Source of the DNA: a bacterium | Lineage (GTDB): Bacteria; Acidobacteriota; Thermoanaerobaculia; Multivoradales; JAHEKO01 | DNA length: 34,890 bases | Assembly (NCBI GenBank): GCA_024224155.1 | Contig: JAAENP010000054.1 | Span: 1 to 34,890, forward strand | Direction: 5' to 3' | Shown: positions 11,414 to 19,888 of the stretch, in pieces | How the letters are laid out: every line of letters starts with the position of its first letter | Position numbering within the stretch: position 1 is the first letter of the stretch | Notes under the pieces: model-generated | What the model was told of the DNA's origin: nothing | Database searches by the model: none | What the model saw: the letters and a program-made list of their open reading frames with translations, nothing else | Position numbers and translations under genes: made by a program

Positions 11414-11563
11414 GGATGATCTCCTGTCAGGTTCCGAAAGAAGTGTGCACAGGACACGGTGATTCCTGAGAAACGCCTATCTTCTACGGAATCGGACGGA
11501 CGAAGTTGCCTAGCAGGGCGGCTGGCAGCAACCCCCTGCAAGCGATTGCCCGCGAGGGGGCGA

Positions 11564-11944
11564 TCAGTTCGGCCAGAGCCAGCCGAAGACGCCCCCGGTC
11601 AGAAGAGCGTAGACCAGGCCATCGAAGATGTGCTTGGCGGAAGTGCTCCAGGGCTGACCCTTCCAGATCGACTCGGTGGCGGCGGAGCCGGCCTAGCCGA
11701 GGAACGCCGCCGTGCCGGCGATACGAAAGACCGTCAGGTAATCGGCAGCCGGGCAGTGCGGCAGGTAATAGTGGCCTGGCGAGACTTTTTCGGATCTCAT
11801 AGCCGCCATCACGTTGTCCTCACCGGGCATCGCGCTGTAGTCGCTGCGGTGGTACTTCAGCACCATGTGGAGGATCGAGCTAGCGATGAAAACCACCACC
11901 GCCGAGAGCAGGATCGGAAGCCAGAGCGCCGTCAGATAAACCAT
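11564..11944 (-). pseudogene. Membrane-protein pseudogene with in-frame TAG and internal deletion
   Basis: From ATG 11944, after AAGAGG, the frame reads MVYLTALWLPILLSAVVVF, ILHMVLKYHRSDYSAMPGED, a transmembrane start and conserved HRSDY motif of a small membrane family seen in Acidobacteriota. It continues YYLPHCPAADYLTVFRIAG and TAAFLG, then hits TAG at 11693-11695. Without a frame change it continues [31 protein letters not shown] and VFGWLWPN to TGA at 11564-11566, which is convincing protein with a second membrane segment. From memory, relatives have about 50 more residues between LPHC and the DYLTVFRI segment, including another membrane helix, so there is also an in-frame deletion. TAC to TAG (Tyr to stop) is the likely point change. 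Confidence 0.7.
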
Positions 11945-12091
11945 ATCTACCTCTTTGTTGACTGCGCCCGCCGGGCTACGGTTCGGCTCGGGCGGGTGCC
12001 GACGATTCGCGGAATTGGGGACGGCCGCGATACTAGCAGCTCCCGACGGGGTTTCGAGGAACACGAACACCCTCCGGGCTAGAATCCGGGA

Positions 12092-12109
12092 GCCGGCCCC
12101 AGGGCCGGC
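12092..12109. other. Perfect GC hairpin in a leader
   Basis: The arms GCCGGCCC and GGGCCGGC are perfect inverted repeats separated by two bases, folding as a seven-base-pair stem with a four-base loop. The hairpin lies 31 bases upstream of ATG 12140. No run of T follows, so it is not a standard terminator. It could be a leader structure or simply GC-rich intergenic sequence. Confidence 0.3.
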
Positions 12110-12139
12110 ACGCTTTCAATCACTGGAAAGGAGACACAT

Positions 12140-12688
12140 ATGAGAAAGATCCTGATTTGCGCAACCATGGTCGCCATCGCGCTCGTGACTGCCGCGCCGT
12201 CTCAGGCGGGCGCCGACGCAGCCAGCGTCTTCGAACAGCTCAAGACGCTCCAAGGCACTTGGACGGGCACCCCGGAAGGGAAGGGAGAAGAGGCTTCCGC
12301 GGAGGCCGAGAGAGTCTCCGAGGTGGTTCACGAGTTTGCGGTCTCGGCCGCCGGTACGGTGGTCATGGAAACGATGGGTCCCGGCTCGGACCACGAGATG
12401 ATCAACATGTACCACTTGGACGGCGACGATCTGGTCCTGACACACTACTGCGCCGGCGGCAACCAGCCCCGGATGCGTCTCGACCGAGAGGCCAGCAGCG
12501 CGGACAGCTTTGTCTTCGAGTTCTCCGGTGGGACCAACCTGGATCCGGCGGTCGACGAGCACATCCACTCGGCCAGTATCCGAATGCTGGAGGACGGCCG
12601 CCTCGATAGCGTCTGGCAGGCGCACTCCGGGGGCGAGCAGGTGGGTGAGATGGCGTTTCATCTGTCCCGATCCGGTGCCGAGCAGTAG
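12140..12688 (+). CDS. Secreted lipocalin-like protein of unknown function
   Basis: The product is 182 residues. The signal peptide MRKILICATMVAIALVTAA is cut near SQAGA. The mature part starts LKTLQGTWTGTPEGKG and shows alternating strands VVHEFAVSAAGTVVMETM, EMINMYHLDGDDLVLTHYC and FVFEFSGGTNLD, ending MAFHLSR. The G-T-W start and the strand pattern resemble a calycin (lipocalin or DUF1579-like) barrel, but I cannot name the family. There is a good AAAGGAG ribosome site. The next gene follows 69 bases later on the same strand. Confidence 0.75.
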   Translation: MRKILICATMVAIALVTAAPSQAGADAASVFEQLKTLQGTWTGTPEGKGEEASAEAERVSEVVHEFAVSAAGTVVMETMGPGSDHEMINMYHLDGDDLVLTHYCAGGNQPRMRLDREASSADSFVFEFSGGTNLDPAVDEHIHSASIRMLEDGRLDSVWQAHSGGEQVGEMAFHLSRSGAEQ

Positions 12689-12757
12689 TGCATGACCATT
12701 GACAACTGGTAGATTTGGTTACGTGGATCGCCCAGGAATAGGAAGGAGCTGTAGGGA

Positions 12758-13939
12758 ATGACGAAGCTGATGAGACCAACCGGGTTCGGATTGATCGTCA
12801 TAGTGGCCCTCGCCGTGTTGCTGGTGTCGCCGGCGGCTGCAAAGCCCGCCAGAGATGCGGGAGGCGCGCAGACCGTTGTCGAAGTCGAGTTCCTCGGGGA
12901 AATCGTCGTGCCGACGGGCACGGTCTTCGACGGCACGGAGATCGGCGGCCTGTCGAGCATCACCTTCGACGCTCGCCGGAACGTCTACTACGCGCTATCC
13001 GACGATCAGGGCAATCGGCCGACGGCGGACCCCGTCCGGTACTACACCGTTGCCATCGACCTGGCCGATGGAACCCTGGATGCCGGGGACGTGGAGTTCG
13101 TTGCCGTCACTCAGCTGTTCGAGAGAAGGAAGATACCGTTCCCGCCCGGCGGTCTCGATCCGGAGGGTTTCGTGCTCGGTCGCGCGGGATTCCTCTTCAT
13201 GTCCTCGGAGGGGAACATCTTCGCGAATCCAATCATCGACCCGTTCATCAAGCGCTACAACCGGAACGGACGCGCCACCGCAAACCTGCCGATCCCGGAC
13301 AAGTACATCCCGAACGGCATCGACAAAGGCGTGAGGTTCAACCTCTCGTTCGAGAGCCTGAACGTGACGCCCGACGGACGCAGCCTGATCACGGCGGGCG
13401 AGGGCGCACTGTTCCAGGACGGGCCTGCCTCCGGCTTCACGAATGGCAGCCTCGCACGCATCCTCGTCTATGACCTGAGGAAGCGCAGGCCGATCACCGA
13501 GTACGTGTACGAGGTGGCGCCGTGGGCGGAGCCGTCGGCGATCTTTGGGGTAAACGGGATCGTCGAAGTCCTGCCGATCGACGACGTCGGGACCATGCTG
13601 GTAATGGAGCGATCGTTCTCGGTCGGAGGTGTCCTCGGTGGCGGCACCGGAAACGTAGTCGTGATCAACGAGATCTCGACGCAGGGCGCGACCGACGTCT
13701 TGGGCATCGACGCCCTCTACGACGGCGGTTCTCCCATCGCCTTCACACCGGTATCGCAGCGGGAGATTTTCGCATTCGACGATCTAAGTATCCCGATCGA
13801 CAACATCGAGGGGATGACGTTTGGCCCGCCTCTACCTGACGGGCGGCAGACACTGGTCATCGTCAGCGACAACAACTTCTCCGCCGGGCAGTTCACTCAG
13901 TTCGTCGTGCTGGCCTTGGACGTCGCCCCGGTGGAGTGA
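12758..13939 (+). CDS. Secreted phytase-like esterase-domain protein
   Basis: The product is 393 residues. A signal peptide (FGLIVIVALAVLLVSPAAA) is followed by a single beta-propeller of the esterase-like activity of phytase family. Landmarks are TEIGGLSSITFDARRNVYY, ALSDDQGNRP, FPPGGLDPEGFVL, FMSSEGN, VRFNLSFESLNVTPDGRSL, INEISTQGATDVL and NIEGMTFGPPLPDGRQTL. The paired D-P-E-G and S-x-E-x-L motifs are those of calcium-dependent propellers, so a phosphoester or ester hydrolase acting outside the cytoplasm is likely, without a known substrate. A GGAAGGAG lies a little far upstream of ATG 12758. It may share a transcript with the preceding gene and the MBL gene 56 bases downstream. Confidence 0.8.
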   Translation: MTKLMRPTGFGLIVIVALAVLLVSPAAAKPARDAGGAQTVVEVEFLGEIVVPTGTVFDGTEIGGLSSITFDARRNVYYALSDDQGNRPTADPVRYYTVAIDLADGTLDAGDVEFVAVTQLFERRKIPFPPGGLDPEGFVLGRAGFLFMSSEGNIFANPIIDPFIKRYNRNGRATANLPIPDKYIPNGIDKGVRFNLSFESLNVTPDGRSLITAGEGALFQDGPASGFTNGSLARILVYDLRKRRPITEYVYEVAPWAEPSAIFGVNGIVEVLPIDDVGTMLVMERSFSVGGVLGGGTGNVVVINEISTQGATDVLGIDALYDGGSPIAFTPVSQREIFAFDDLSIPIDNIEGMTFGPPLPDGRQTLVIVSDNNFSAGQFTQFVVLALDVAPVE

Positions 13940-13995
13940 ACCGGCGGAACAAGCTGCACGCAGCATCGGGAGGTCCGCCCCTGACGGAGAGATCA

Positions 13996-14904
13996 ATGCG
14001 CATTGGATACGCTGCCCCTCTGGCCTTGCTACCGGCCCTTTTCTTGACACCCGTGCTGGCCCAGGTTTCGCTCCAGGAACCGGAGATCTCGTTCAAATCC
14101 ACCGAGCTCGTCCCGGGCCTGTACATGCTCGAGGGAGAAGGCGGCTTCGCCGGCGGCAACCTCGGCCTGCTGATCGGTGAGGACGGCGCGGTGCTGATCG
14201 ACGACGGCCTGCCGCCGTTGACGGACGAACTGCTGGAGGCGATCGGCGAGCTGACCAAAGAGCCACTCGAGTTTTTGATCAACACTCACGTCCACGGTGA
14301 CCACATCGGTGGCAACGAAGCGCTCGCCAAGGCGGGCGCGACCATCGTCGCCCACGACAATCTCCGCCAGCGTTTGCTCACCGACGGGATGACCACCGCC
14401 GCCGGCGACGTGCCGGCACCCGAGGACGCCCTACCGGTCGTGACCTTCTCCGACTCGGTCACCTTTCATCTGAACGACCGGGGGGCGCGCGTGTTTCACG
14501 TCGAGAACGCCCACACCGACGGCGACGCGGTCATCCACTTCCGTGATGACAACGTCATCCATGCCGGGGACGTCATGTTCAACGGCTTGTTCCCGTTCAT
14601 CGATCTCGATTCCGGCGGGAGCGTCGACGGCTACGTCGCCGCGCAGGAACGGATTCTCGCGCTCGCCGATGACGCGACCCAGATCATTCCGGGGCACGGC
14701 CCAATCGCTACGAAAAAGGACCTGGCCACAGCTGTCGCCATGCTCAAGGACGCTCGTGCACGCGTGCGTTCTCTAGTCGAGGCGGGGAAGACCGAAGAGG
14801 AGATCCTCGAAGCCAACCCGCTGGCCGACTACCACGACGACTGGAACTGGGGTTTCATCACTACCGAGCGGATGACCAAGACACTGGTCCGGGCATTCGA
14901 GTAG
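13996..14904 (+). CDS. Exported MBL-fold metallo-hydrolase
   Basis: The product is 302 residues. A signal peptide (APLALLPALFLTPVLA) leads to an MBL-fold domain: GGNLGLLIGEDGAVLIDDG, then the metal motif H98-V-H100-G-D102-H103 in NTHVHGDHIGGN, a second His in NAHTDGD, the Asp in HAGDVMFNG, and a late His in IPGHGP. All expected zinc ligands are present. The layout resembles the SoxH or glyoxalase-II-like branch of periplasmic hydrolases more than a classic beta-lactamase; the substrate is unknown. I prefer ATG 13996 (GGAGAGA upstream, signal peptide at once) over an in-frame GTG at 13936 that would overlap the previous stop. Confidence 0.85.
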   Translation: MRIGYAAPLALLPALFLTPVLAQVSLQEPEISFKSTELVPGLYMLEGEGGFAGGNLGLLIGEDGAVLIDDGLPPLTDELLEAIGELTKEPLEFLINTHVHGDHIGGNEALAKAGATIVAHDNLRQRLLTDGMTTAAGDVPAPEDALPVVTFSDSVTFHLNDRGARVFHVENAHTDGDAVIHFRDDNVIHAGDVMFNGLFPFIDLDSGGSVDGYVAAQERILALADDATQIIPGHGPIATKKDLATAVAMLKDARARVRSLVEAGKTEEEILEANPLADYHDDWNWGFITTERMTKTLVRAFE

Positions 14905-14907
14905 AGA

Positions 14908-15138
14908 GGGGACACAATACGTAATGCCCGCAGGGCTGTAGCTCTGGCGGGCGTTCGGGCCGGAGCTCTCCCTCGTGGCCAGCGGTTCGATGTGGACGAT
15001 GCCGTCGGAGCGGCGTCGTAGGTGGCGGTCGGCGGTTGCCGCGTTGCGTGACGTGGTGTGGTACACCCGGCACGACGAGCCTGGGCAATCTCGGCATCCT
15101 CTATGTAGGACGCCGCTCTATTACGTATTGTGTCCCCC
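14908..15138 (-). mobile_element. Internally deleted RAYT element with terminal inverted repeats
   Basis: The element is 231 bases long. The left end is GGGGACACAATACGTAATG (14908-14926). The right end (15119-15138) is its inverse, TATTACGTATTGTGTCCCCC. On the minus strand inside, 15097-15029 encodes MPRLPRLVVPGVPHHVTQRG, the diagnostic N terminus of REP-associated tyrosine transposases (Y1_Tnp). At 15024-14968, in another frame, comes HLRRRSDGIVHIEPLA, matching the C-terminal part of the same family. About 130 central residues, including the catalytic HUH and tyrosine motifs, are gone. It cannot make transposase, so it is a non-autonomous derivative or fossil. With the leader of the next gene, this fills bases 14905-15246. 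Confidence 0.7.
15029..15097 (-). pseudogene. RAYT transposase N-terminal remnant
   Basis: Twenty-three codons from ATG 15097 read MPRLPRLVVPGVPHHVTQRG followed by NRR, close to the start of intact RAYT (IS200/IS605-related Y1) proteins. In intact proteins the next residues lead to the HUH motif. Here the frame runs into unrelated codons, and the C-terminal remnant resumes five bases later in a different frame. The out-of-frame junction at about 15024-15029 marks the internal deletion. Confidence 0.65.
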
Positions 15139-15246
15139 AAAGGATCCTTGCGCGGCGGGCGTCTTATTCAGCAGGAGCGGTACGTGGGGCCGCTTCGAAC
15201 GAATGAGCAAGAACCCGCATCGATCAAAAGGAGAGGAGAAAACCAA

Positions 15247-15954
15247 ATGAGAAGTGCAAAGGTTCAAGTTTTTGCGGCCGCCCTGGTTGCCTTGGTCGCA
15301 GGAGCCGCGGCTCCGGAAGCATCGGCCAAGAAGCTGGCCGACCAGTTCATCAGAATCGAGATCAACAGTACCGACGGCGACGCCGGAATCCACATCTTTC
15401 TCGACGGCGTGGGCTGGGACTCGATGCAGCTCAAGGGCCCGGACGGCAGCGTGCTGTTCAACGTCCTGGCCGAAGGCAGCGTCGGCTTTCAGGGGATCAC
15501 CGAGTTCTTCTTCGAGAGCGCCGAGCCCTCGTTCGACGAGCAGCCGCTCGAAGAGCTCTTGGAGCTCTTCCCCGAAGGGACCTACCGATTCAAGGGGACC
15601 ACGACCGAGGGCAAGAAACTCAAGGGCAAGGCACGGCTGACACACGTTCTTCCGGACGGTCCGGCACTGGTTTTCCCGGTCGATGGTCAGGCCGTCGACC
15701 CTGACAACGCGGTCTTTGAATGGCAGGCCGTCGCTGACCCGCCGGGGGGCGAGATCGTTGGCTACGAGGTCATCGCCGGATGTGAAGGGGAGGACTTCGT
15801 GGACTACACAGCGGAAGTCGGTGCCGACGTCAACAGCGTCACCATTTCGCCGGAGATCCTCGACCAGGGAGGGACCGAATGCAAGTGGGAGGTGCTGGCG
15901 ATCGAGGCGGGCGGCAACCAGACCATCTCGGAAAGCGAGTTCGAGATCGAGTAG
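15247..15954 (+). CDS. Secreted protein with C-terminal fibronectin-type-III-like domain
   Basis: The product is 235 residues. A signal peptide (AKVQVFAAALVALVAGAAA) leads to an acidic mature protein: an N-terminal part with IRIEINSTDGDAGIHIFLDG, GPDGSVLFNVLAEGS and FPEGTYRFKGTTTEGK, then residues 150-235 with FPVDGQAVDPDNAVFEW, GGEIVGYEVIAGCE and CKWEVLAIEAGGNQT, which have the strand layout of a fibronectin-III or Ig-like domain. The strong GGAGAGGAG fixes ATG 15247; the open frame to 15130 runs back to the repeat element. Two cysteines in the last domain could form a disulfide. Function unknown. Confidence 0.75.
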   Translation: MRSAKVQVFAAALVALVAGAAAPEASAKKLADQFIRIEINSTDGDAGIHIFLDGVGWDSMQLKGPDGSVLFNVLAEGSVGFQGITEFFFESAEPSFDEQPLEELLELFPEGTYRFKGTTTEGKKLKGKARLTHVLPDGPALVFPVDGQAVDPDNAVFEWQAVADPPGGEIVGYEVIAGCEGEDFVDYTAEVGADVNSVTISPEILDQGGTECKWEVLAIEAGGNQTISESEFEIE

Positions 15955-15964
15955 GCGCGCGTCC

Positions 15965-15986
15965 GGGGACACAATACGTAAGGTCC
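15965..15986 (+). repeat. REP-like dispersed repeat, copy 7
   Basis: The sequence GGGGACACAATACGTAAGG continues with TCC. It matches the consensus except near the 3' end, and starts ten bases after the stop of the secreted protein. It immediately precedes the truncated DUF4019-like lipoprotein; copy 3 lies upstream of the intact DUF4019 gene. Confidence 0.75.
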
Positions 15987-16020
15987 GAGAAAGAACAGCG
16001 TGCGAAAGGACTCGAGACCA

Positions 16021-16176
16021 TGATTCGAAAGTCACTTTGCGTCTTGACCGGGATTGCGTTCGTAGCGGGAGCCATGGGCTGTGCCATGCCCGACGAAGGA
16101 GCCGAGAAGGGAGTCACCGGTACCGGCAAAGAAGAACAAGCGATCGCCGCAACCAGAGTCTGGCTGGTCCCCTTAC
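16021..16176 (+). pseudogene. 3'-truncated DUF4019-like lipoprotein
   Basis: From ATG 16021 (AAAGGA nearby) the frame reads MIRKSLCVLTGIAFVAGAMG with lipobox AMGC, then CAMPDEGAEKGVTGTGKEE and QAIAATRVWL. The last stretch parallels the start of DUF4019 in the intact gene at 6386 (AAEVWLALADSG). After WL the protein turns into VPLHYGGVCWSAG and runs antisense through the sugar-dehydrogenase gene to 16451 without further homology. The breakpoint is therefore near 16168, ten bases from the convergent gene's stop at 16178. It was probably a lipoprotein with a complete DUF4019 domain. Lipoprotein start clear; DUF4019 link inferred from a short match. Confidence 0.5.
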
Positions 16177-16177
16177 A

Positions 16178-17629
16178 CTACGGCGGTGTCTGCTGGAGCG
16201 CGGGATCGATCTCGACGGTGAGTAGACCCGCGACGGTCGTGCCGTTTCGCAAGGTCACCTTGTTTCCGACTCGGAGCGTCAGGTCACCGCCCGCTCCCAC
16301 GGTGAAGTTGGGGCCGAGTGTGATGTTGCGACAATGCTCGATGATCTCGGTTCCCATCACCGCGTCTTCGCTGAGGAGAAGATCGGGGCAGGGGACGAAG
16401 CCGACAGGCCCGTCGACGCGAAAGATCTCGCCGCCGAGGTCCACGATGTAGAGGTTGCCGAAGCCGTCTTCGCCGAACGAGACGATCTGGTTGATGCTTC
16501 CGACGTCGGGCACGAAGGCCGTCGTCCGGTCCGTTAAGTTCGCTCCCGTACCGGCATCGATGGACCAGATTCGCTCGTTCACGAAGTCGGCAAAGAAGTA
16601 CTTGCCCTCGATCTCGGTTTCGGGGCCGCGGTAGACGTAGCCACCGGTTACCGAGTTGCCTTGGCTGGCACCGCTACCGTGGGCGTAGGCGTAGAGCGGG
16701 TCCACGTTCCCAGGCGGTGGCGGTCCGCCTGCGCAATCCGTGGCAGTCGGCGTCGGGAGCTCGCCTTCGCGCAGATCCCAGCCGTAGTTGTCGCCGCCGT
16801 TGTTCGAGGCCGGCTGGAAGTTGATCTCTTCCCGGGTGCTCTGGCCGACGTCGCCGATGTAGAAGTCACCGGTTGACCGGTCGAAGCTCGAACGGAACGG
16901 GTTGCGCAGGCCGTAGGACCAGATCTCGTCCGCGCCGGCCTGGCCGACGAAGGGGTTGCCGGGAGGTATGCCGTAGTTCCTGTCAGGGTCGGTCGGAAAG
17001 TCGTCTCGGTCGACATCGAGGCGCAGAACCGAGCTCAAGAGAGTGTTCGTGTTCTGGCCGTTGTTGTCTGGATCGCACTGGCCGCCCCCGTCGCCCTGAG
17101 GAACGTAGAGGAGCCCGTCCGGCCCGAACCCGAGCCAACCCCCGTTGTGGTTGCCCGCGGGCTGAGGGATCTCGATGATGGTCAGCCCGCTGGTCGAGTC
17201 CGCCAGGTCCGGATTCGTCGAGTCTCGCGTATAGCGTTCGACGACCGTCCGGGAAGGGCTGCTGGCGAAGTAGTAGACGTAGAAAAAGCCGTTGACGCTG
17301 TAGTTGGGGTGAAATGCCAGCCCCTGCAGTCCCTCGCCAGTGACGCCCGAGACGGTCAGGAACGGTGTGGCGTGGAAGGTTGCGGTCGTCAGCTCCATGA
17401 TCCGGATGTTGCCGGTCAGGCGCTCGGTGACGAAGACCCGGTTGAAGTCGTCCGGAGGGGAGACGACATATGTCGGACTCGCGAGACCGTCCGCGATCCG
17501 CGTGGTGCCGACGGTCTGCGCCGCGCCGGCTGGGCTCCAAAGGATCGGAAGGATCAGGATGATCAGCACGCGGGCCAGGGTCGGCCCGAGTCGATAGACA
17601 GATTCCGAGCCGTGTCTTGAACGCTTCAT
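16178..17629 (-). CDS. Secreted PQQ-dependent-type sugar dehydrogenase with C-terminal module
   Basis: The product is 483 residues from ATG 17629. A signal peptide (LARVLIILILPILWSPAGA) is followed by a six-bladed soluble glucose-dehydrogenase propeller: VTERLTGNIRIME, LQGLAFHPNY, GNHNGGWLGFGPDGLLYV with the conserved His161 used in sugar oxidation, GDGGGQCDP, EIWSYGLRNPFRSSFD, DNYGWDLREG, then VTGGYVYRG and GKYFFADFV. Such enzymes oxidise aldose sugars or related compounds in the periplasm using PQQ; the exact substrate is unknown. Residues about 412-483 form an extra module (GPNFTV to VEIDPALQQTPP) shared with the beta-helix protein at 3290. In-frame upstream codons allow a start at 17638. 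Confidence 0.85.
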   Translation of the reverse strand: MKRSRHGSESVYRLGPTLARVLIILILPILWSPAGAAQTVGTTRIADGLASPTYVVSPPDDFNRVFVTERLTGNIRIMELTTATFHATPFLTVSGVTGEGLQGLAFHPNYSVNGFFYVYYFASSPSRTVVERYTRDSTNPDLADSTSGLTIIEIPQPAGNHNGGWLGFGPDGLLYVPQGDGGGQCDPDNNGQNTNTLLSSVLRLDVDRDDFPTDPDRNYGIPPGNPFVGQAGADEIWSYGLRNPFRSSFDRSTGDFYIGDVGQSTREEINFQPASNNGGDNYGWDLREGELPTPTATDCAGGPPPPGNVDPLYAYAHGSGASQGNSVTGGYVYRGPETEIEGKYFFADFVNERIWSIDAGTGANLTDRTTAFVPDVGSINQIVSFGEDGFGNLYIVDLGGEIFRVDGPVGFVPCPDLLLSEDAVMGTEIIEHCRNITLGPNFTVGAGGDLTLRVGNKVTLRNGTTVAGLLTVEIDPALQQTPP

Positions 17630-17819
17630 CAGCACCAATATCCGAAAAACTTGCAGATACTACTCGAGGGATCAGAGTGCTAGGAATTTCTTTCCGAAGC
17701 GGCGGAGCCCGGAAAGGGCCAGCCGGGCACGCGGGTCGTTTCAGCGGACCCCTATCCAGCAGGGTGGCGGCCCCGGTTCGCGTCGTTGGTAGCCTCTGGG
17801 AGCAGGGAGGACTGAAGCC

Positions 17820-19736
17820 ATGGCCAACTTCTTGACCGATAACGAAGATCTGCGCTGGTACCTGGAGAAGGGCATCGACTGGAATCCGATCGTCGAGGCC
17901 TGTGAGTTTGGCCTGGAGCTTCAGGATGGCTTTCGCAGTGTCGAGGAGGCGCGCGACTTCTATCTCGACATCGTGACGATGTTCGGCGAGTTCGTCGCTG
18001 AGGAGATCGCCCCGCATGTGGACGAGATCGAGCGCGAGGGTGTGCTGTTCGAAGACGGTGAGGCGAAGTTCCCGCCGCGGCTCGAGGGGATCTTCCAGCG
18101 GATGCGCGAGCTCGACGTGCACGGCATGTCTCTGCCGCGGGAGCTGGGCGGCGTCAACGCCCCGGTGCTGCTCTACAACATCCACAACGAGCTTCTGGGT
18201 CGAATCGATCAGGCGGTGATGACGCACTACTCGTTCCACGGCGGCATGGCGCTGGCGATGCTTGCGCTGTCGATCGAGGAGGGGACAACCGAGTTTGATC
18301 GCCAGAGCCTGAAGATAACGCGGACACGCTTTGCCGAAGGGATCGACGAGATCGTGCGCGGCGAGGCTTGGGGTTGCATGGATATCACGGAGCCCGACGC
18401 CGGCAGCGACATGGCGGCGCTACGAGCGATCGGAGAGCAGAACCAAGACGGCGACTGGATGTTGACGGGACAGAAAACCTTCATCACGTCCGGCCACGGC
18501 AAGTACCATTTCGTCATCGCCCGGACCGAGGAGGCCGAGGAAACCAACGACCCATTCGCCGGCCTCGGCGGACTGTCGATGTTCCTGGCCAAGACCTACG
18601 ACGACGTCGACGGTCGGCGCATCAGGCACGCCAAGCTCGACCGGCTCGAGGAGAAGCTGGGGCACCACGCGTCGGTGACCGCCTCGCTCAGCTTCGAGAA
18701 GACGCCCGCCCAGCTGGTGGGTCGGCGCGGTGAAGGTTTCAAGCACATGCTGACCCTGATGAACGGGGCGCGGGTAAGCGTCGGTTTCGAGTCGATCGGG
18801 CTGTGCGAGGCCGCGTACAGGGCGGCGCGAGACTACGCGGCCGAGCGACGCTCGATGGGTAAGACCATCGATCGACACGAGATGATCGCCGACTACCTGG
18901 ACGAGATGCGCACCGACATCCAGGGTTTGAGGGCGCTCGCCATGTACGCCGCCGTCCATAGTGAGCTTGAGGAGAAAGAGCGCCTGCGGCTGCGTTTCGT
19001 GCCACCGGCCGACGAGCTCGAGCAAAAGCGACTCGAGCGACGCGTCAAGGGGCACCAGCGCCGAGCGCGGCGAGCGACGCCGCTCTTGAAGTATCTGGCC
19101 GCCGAGCGCGCTGTCCAGATGGCCCGGATGTGCCTCCAGATGCACGGTGGCAACGGATACACGACGGACTATGCGGCCGAGAAGCTCTTGCGGGACTCCC
19201 TGGTGCTGCCAATCTATGAGGGCACAAGCCAGATCCAGGCTTTGATGGCGACGAGGGACACGCTCAACGGGATCGTCAAGAATCCTCAAGGATTCGTGCG
19301 CCGCCGAGCTCAGGCTCAGTGGCGGTCGGTCTCGGGTCGTGACTCCCTCGAGCGTCGGGTGGCCAGGGTGCAGACAATGTCCTTCAGCGCCCAGCAGCAT
19401 CTGTTGACTCGGCTGGCGGGCAAGAAGTTCCGTTCTCTTCAGGGCGCTTCCCTGGGCTCCCGCACCAAGGCTCTTCTCAAAGACTGGGACCCGAAGCGCG
19501 ACTTTGCGCGTGCCCAGCTGCACGCGGAGCGCCTGACGGCTCTCATGGCGGAAGCTGCGATCTGCCGGATTTTGTTGGACCAGGCGTCAAAGCACCCCGA
19601 GCGTCGGGAGGTTCTGGCTCGCTACCTCGAGCGCGCCGAGCCCCGATGCCGTTTCCTCGCCGACCAGATCGACTCGACCGGCGGCAGGTTGCTGGAGCAG
19701 CTGGCCGAGTCGGCGAAGGAGCGGACGGCGAGCTAG
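17820..19736 (+). CDS. Acyl-CoA dehydrogenase, long form
   Basis: The product is 638 residues. It has the ACAD fold: a helical N-domain with GVLFEDGEAKFPP and SLPRELGGVNAP; the FAD/acyl region WGCMDITEPDAGSDMAALRA and GQKTFITSGHG (190-226); and the C-terminal helices with MHGGNGYTTDYAAEKLLRDS and LPIYEGTSQIQ, where Glu467 matches the catalytic base of medium-chain ACADs. Residues from about 485 form an extra helical domain found in the long ACAD branch that includes FadE5-like enzymes. It removes alpha/beta hydrogens from an acyl-CoA, passing electrons to ETF. Start ATG 17820 follows GGGAGGA. Transcribed alone, but near a thiolase and SCP2 gene, which fits a shared acyl-CoA pathway. Confidence 0.92.
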   Translation: MANFLTDNEDLRWYLEKGIDWNPIVEACEFGLELQDGFRSVEEARDFYLDIVTMFGEFVAEEIAPHVDEIEREGVLFEDGEAKFPPRLEGIFQRMRELDVHGMSLPRELGGVNAPVLLYNIHNELLGRIDQAVMTHYSFHGGMALAMLALSIEEGTTEFDRQSLKITRTRFAEGIDEIVRGEAWGCMDITEPDAGSDMAALRAIGEQNQDGDWMLTGQKTFITSGHGKYHFVIARTEEAEETNDPFAGLGGLSMFLAKTYDDVDGRRIRHAKLDRLEEKLGHHASVTASLSFEKTPAQLVGRRGEGFKHMLTLMNGARVSVGFESIGLCEAAYRAARDYAAERRSMGKTIDRHEMIADYLDEMRTDIQGLRALAMYAAVHSELEEKERLRLRFVPPADELEQKRLERRVKGHQRRARRATPLLKYLAAERAVQMARMCLQMHGGNGYTTDYAAEKLLRDSLVLPIYEGTSQIQALMATRDTLNGIVKNPQGFVRRRAQAQWRSVSGRDSLERRVARVQTMSFSAQQHLLTRLAGKKFRSLQGASLGSRTKALLKDWDPKRDFARAQLHAERLTALMAEAAICRILLDQASKHPERREVLARYLERAEPRCRFLADQIDSTGGRLLEQLAESAKERTAS

Positions 19737-19888
19737 GCCCTGTCCGGCGGGTGCCAGATAGGTGCCAGTGCTTGGGCCGGTGCCGGGCATGGCTTCAGAC
19801 ACAGAGATGCTCGCGCAAGCCACCGGCCGTCGGGGGTGTACGATGACGGGTGAAGGAGCGCTCGTTCGGACTCTTTGGACGTAGGTAG

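Noticed and set aside
11693-11695. TAG read as pyrrolysine or another recoded residue
   Set aside because: Relatives seem to have Tyr here, the gene also carries an internal deletion, and no recoding element is seen.
16983-18239. Open frame of over 400 codons on the minus strand
   Set aside because: It shadows the sugar dehydrogenase and acyl-CoA dehydrogenase, both of which have clear conserved motifs; its composition is Arg/Pro-rich.
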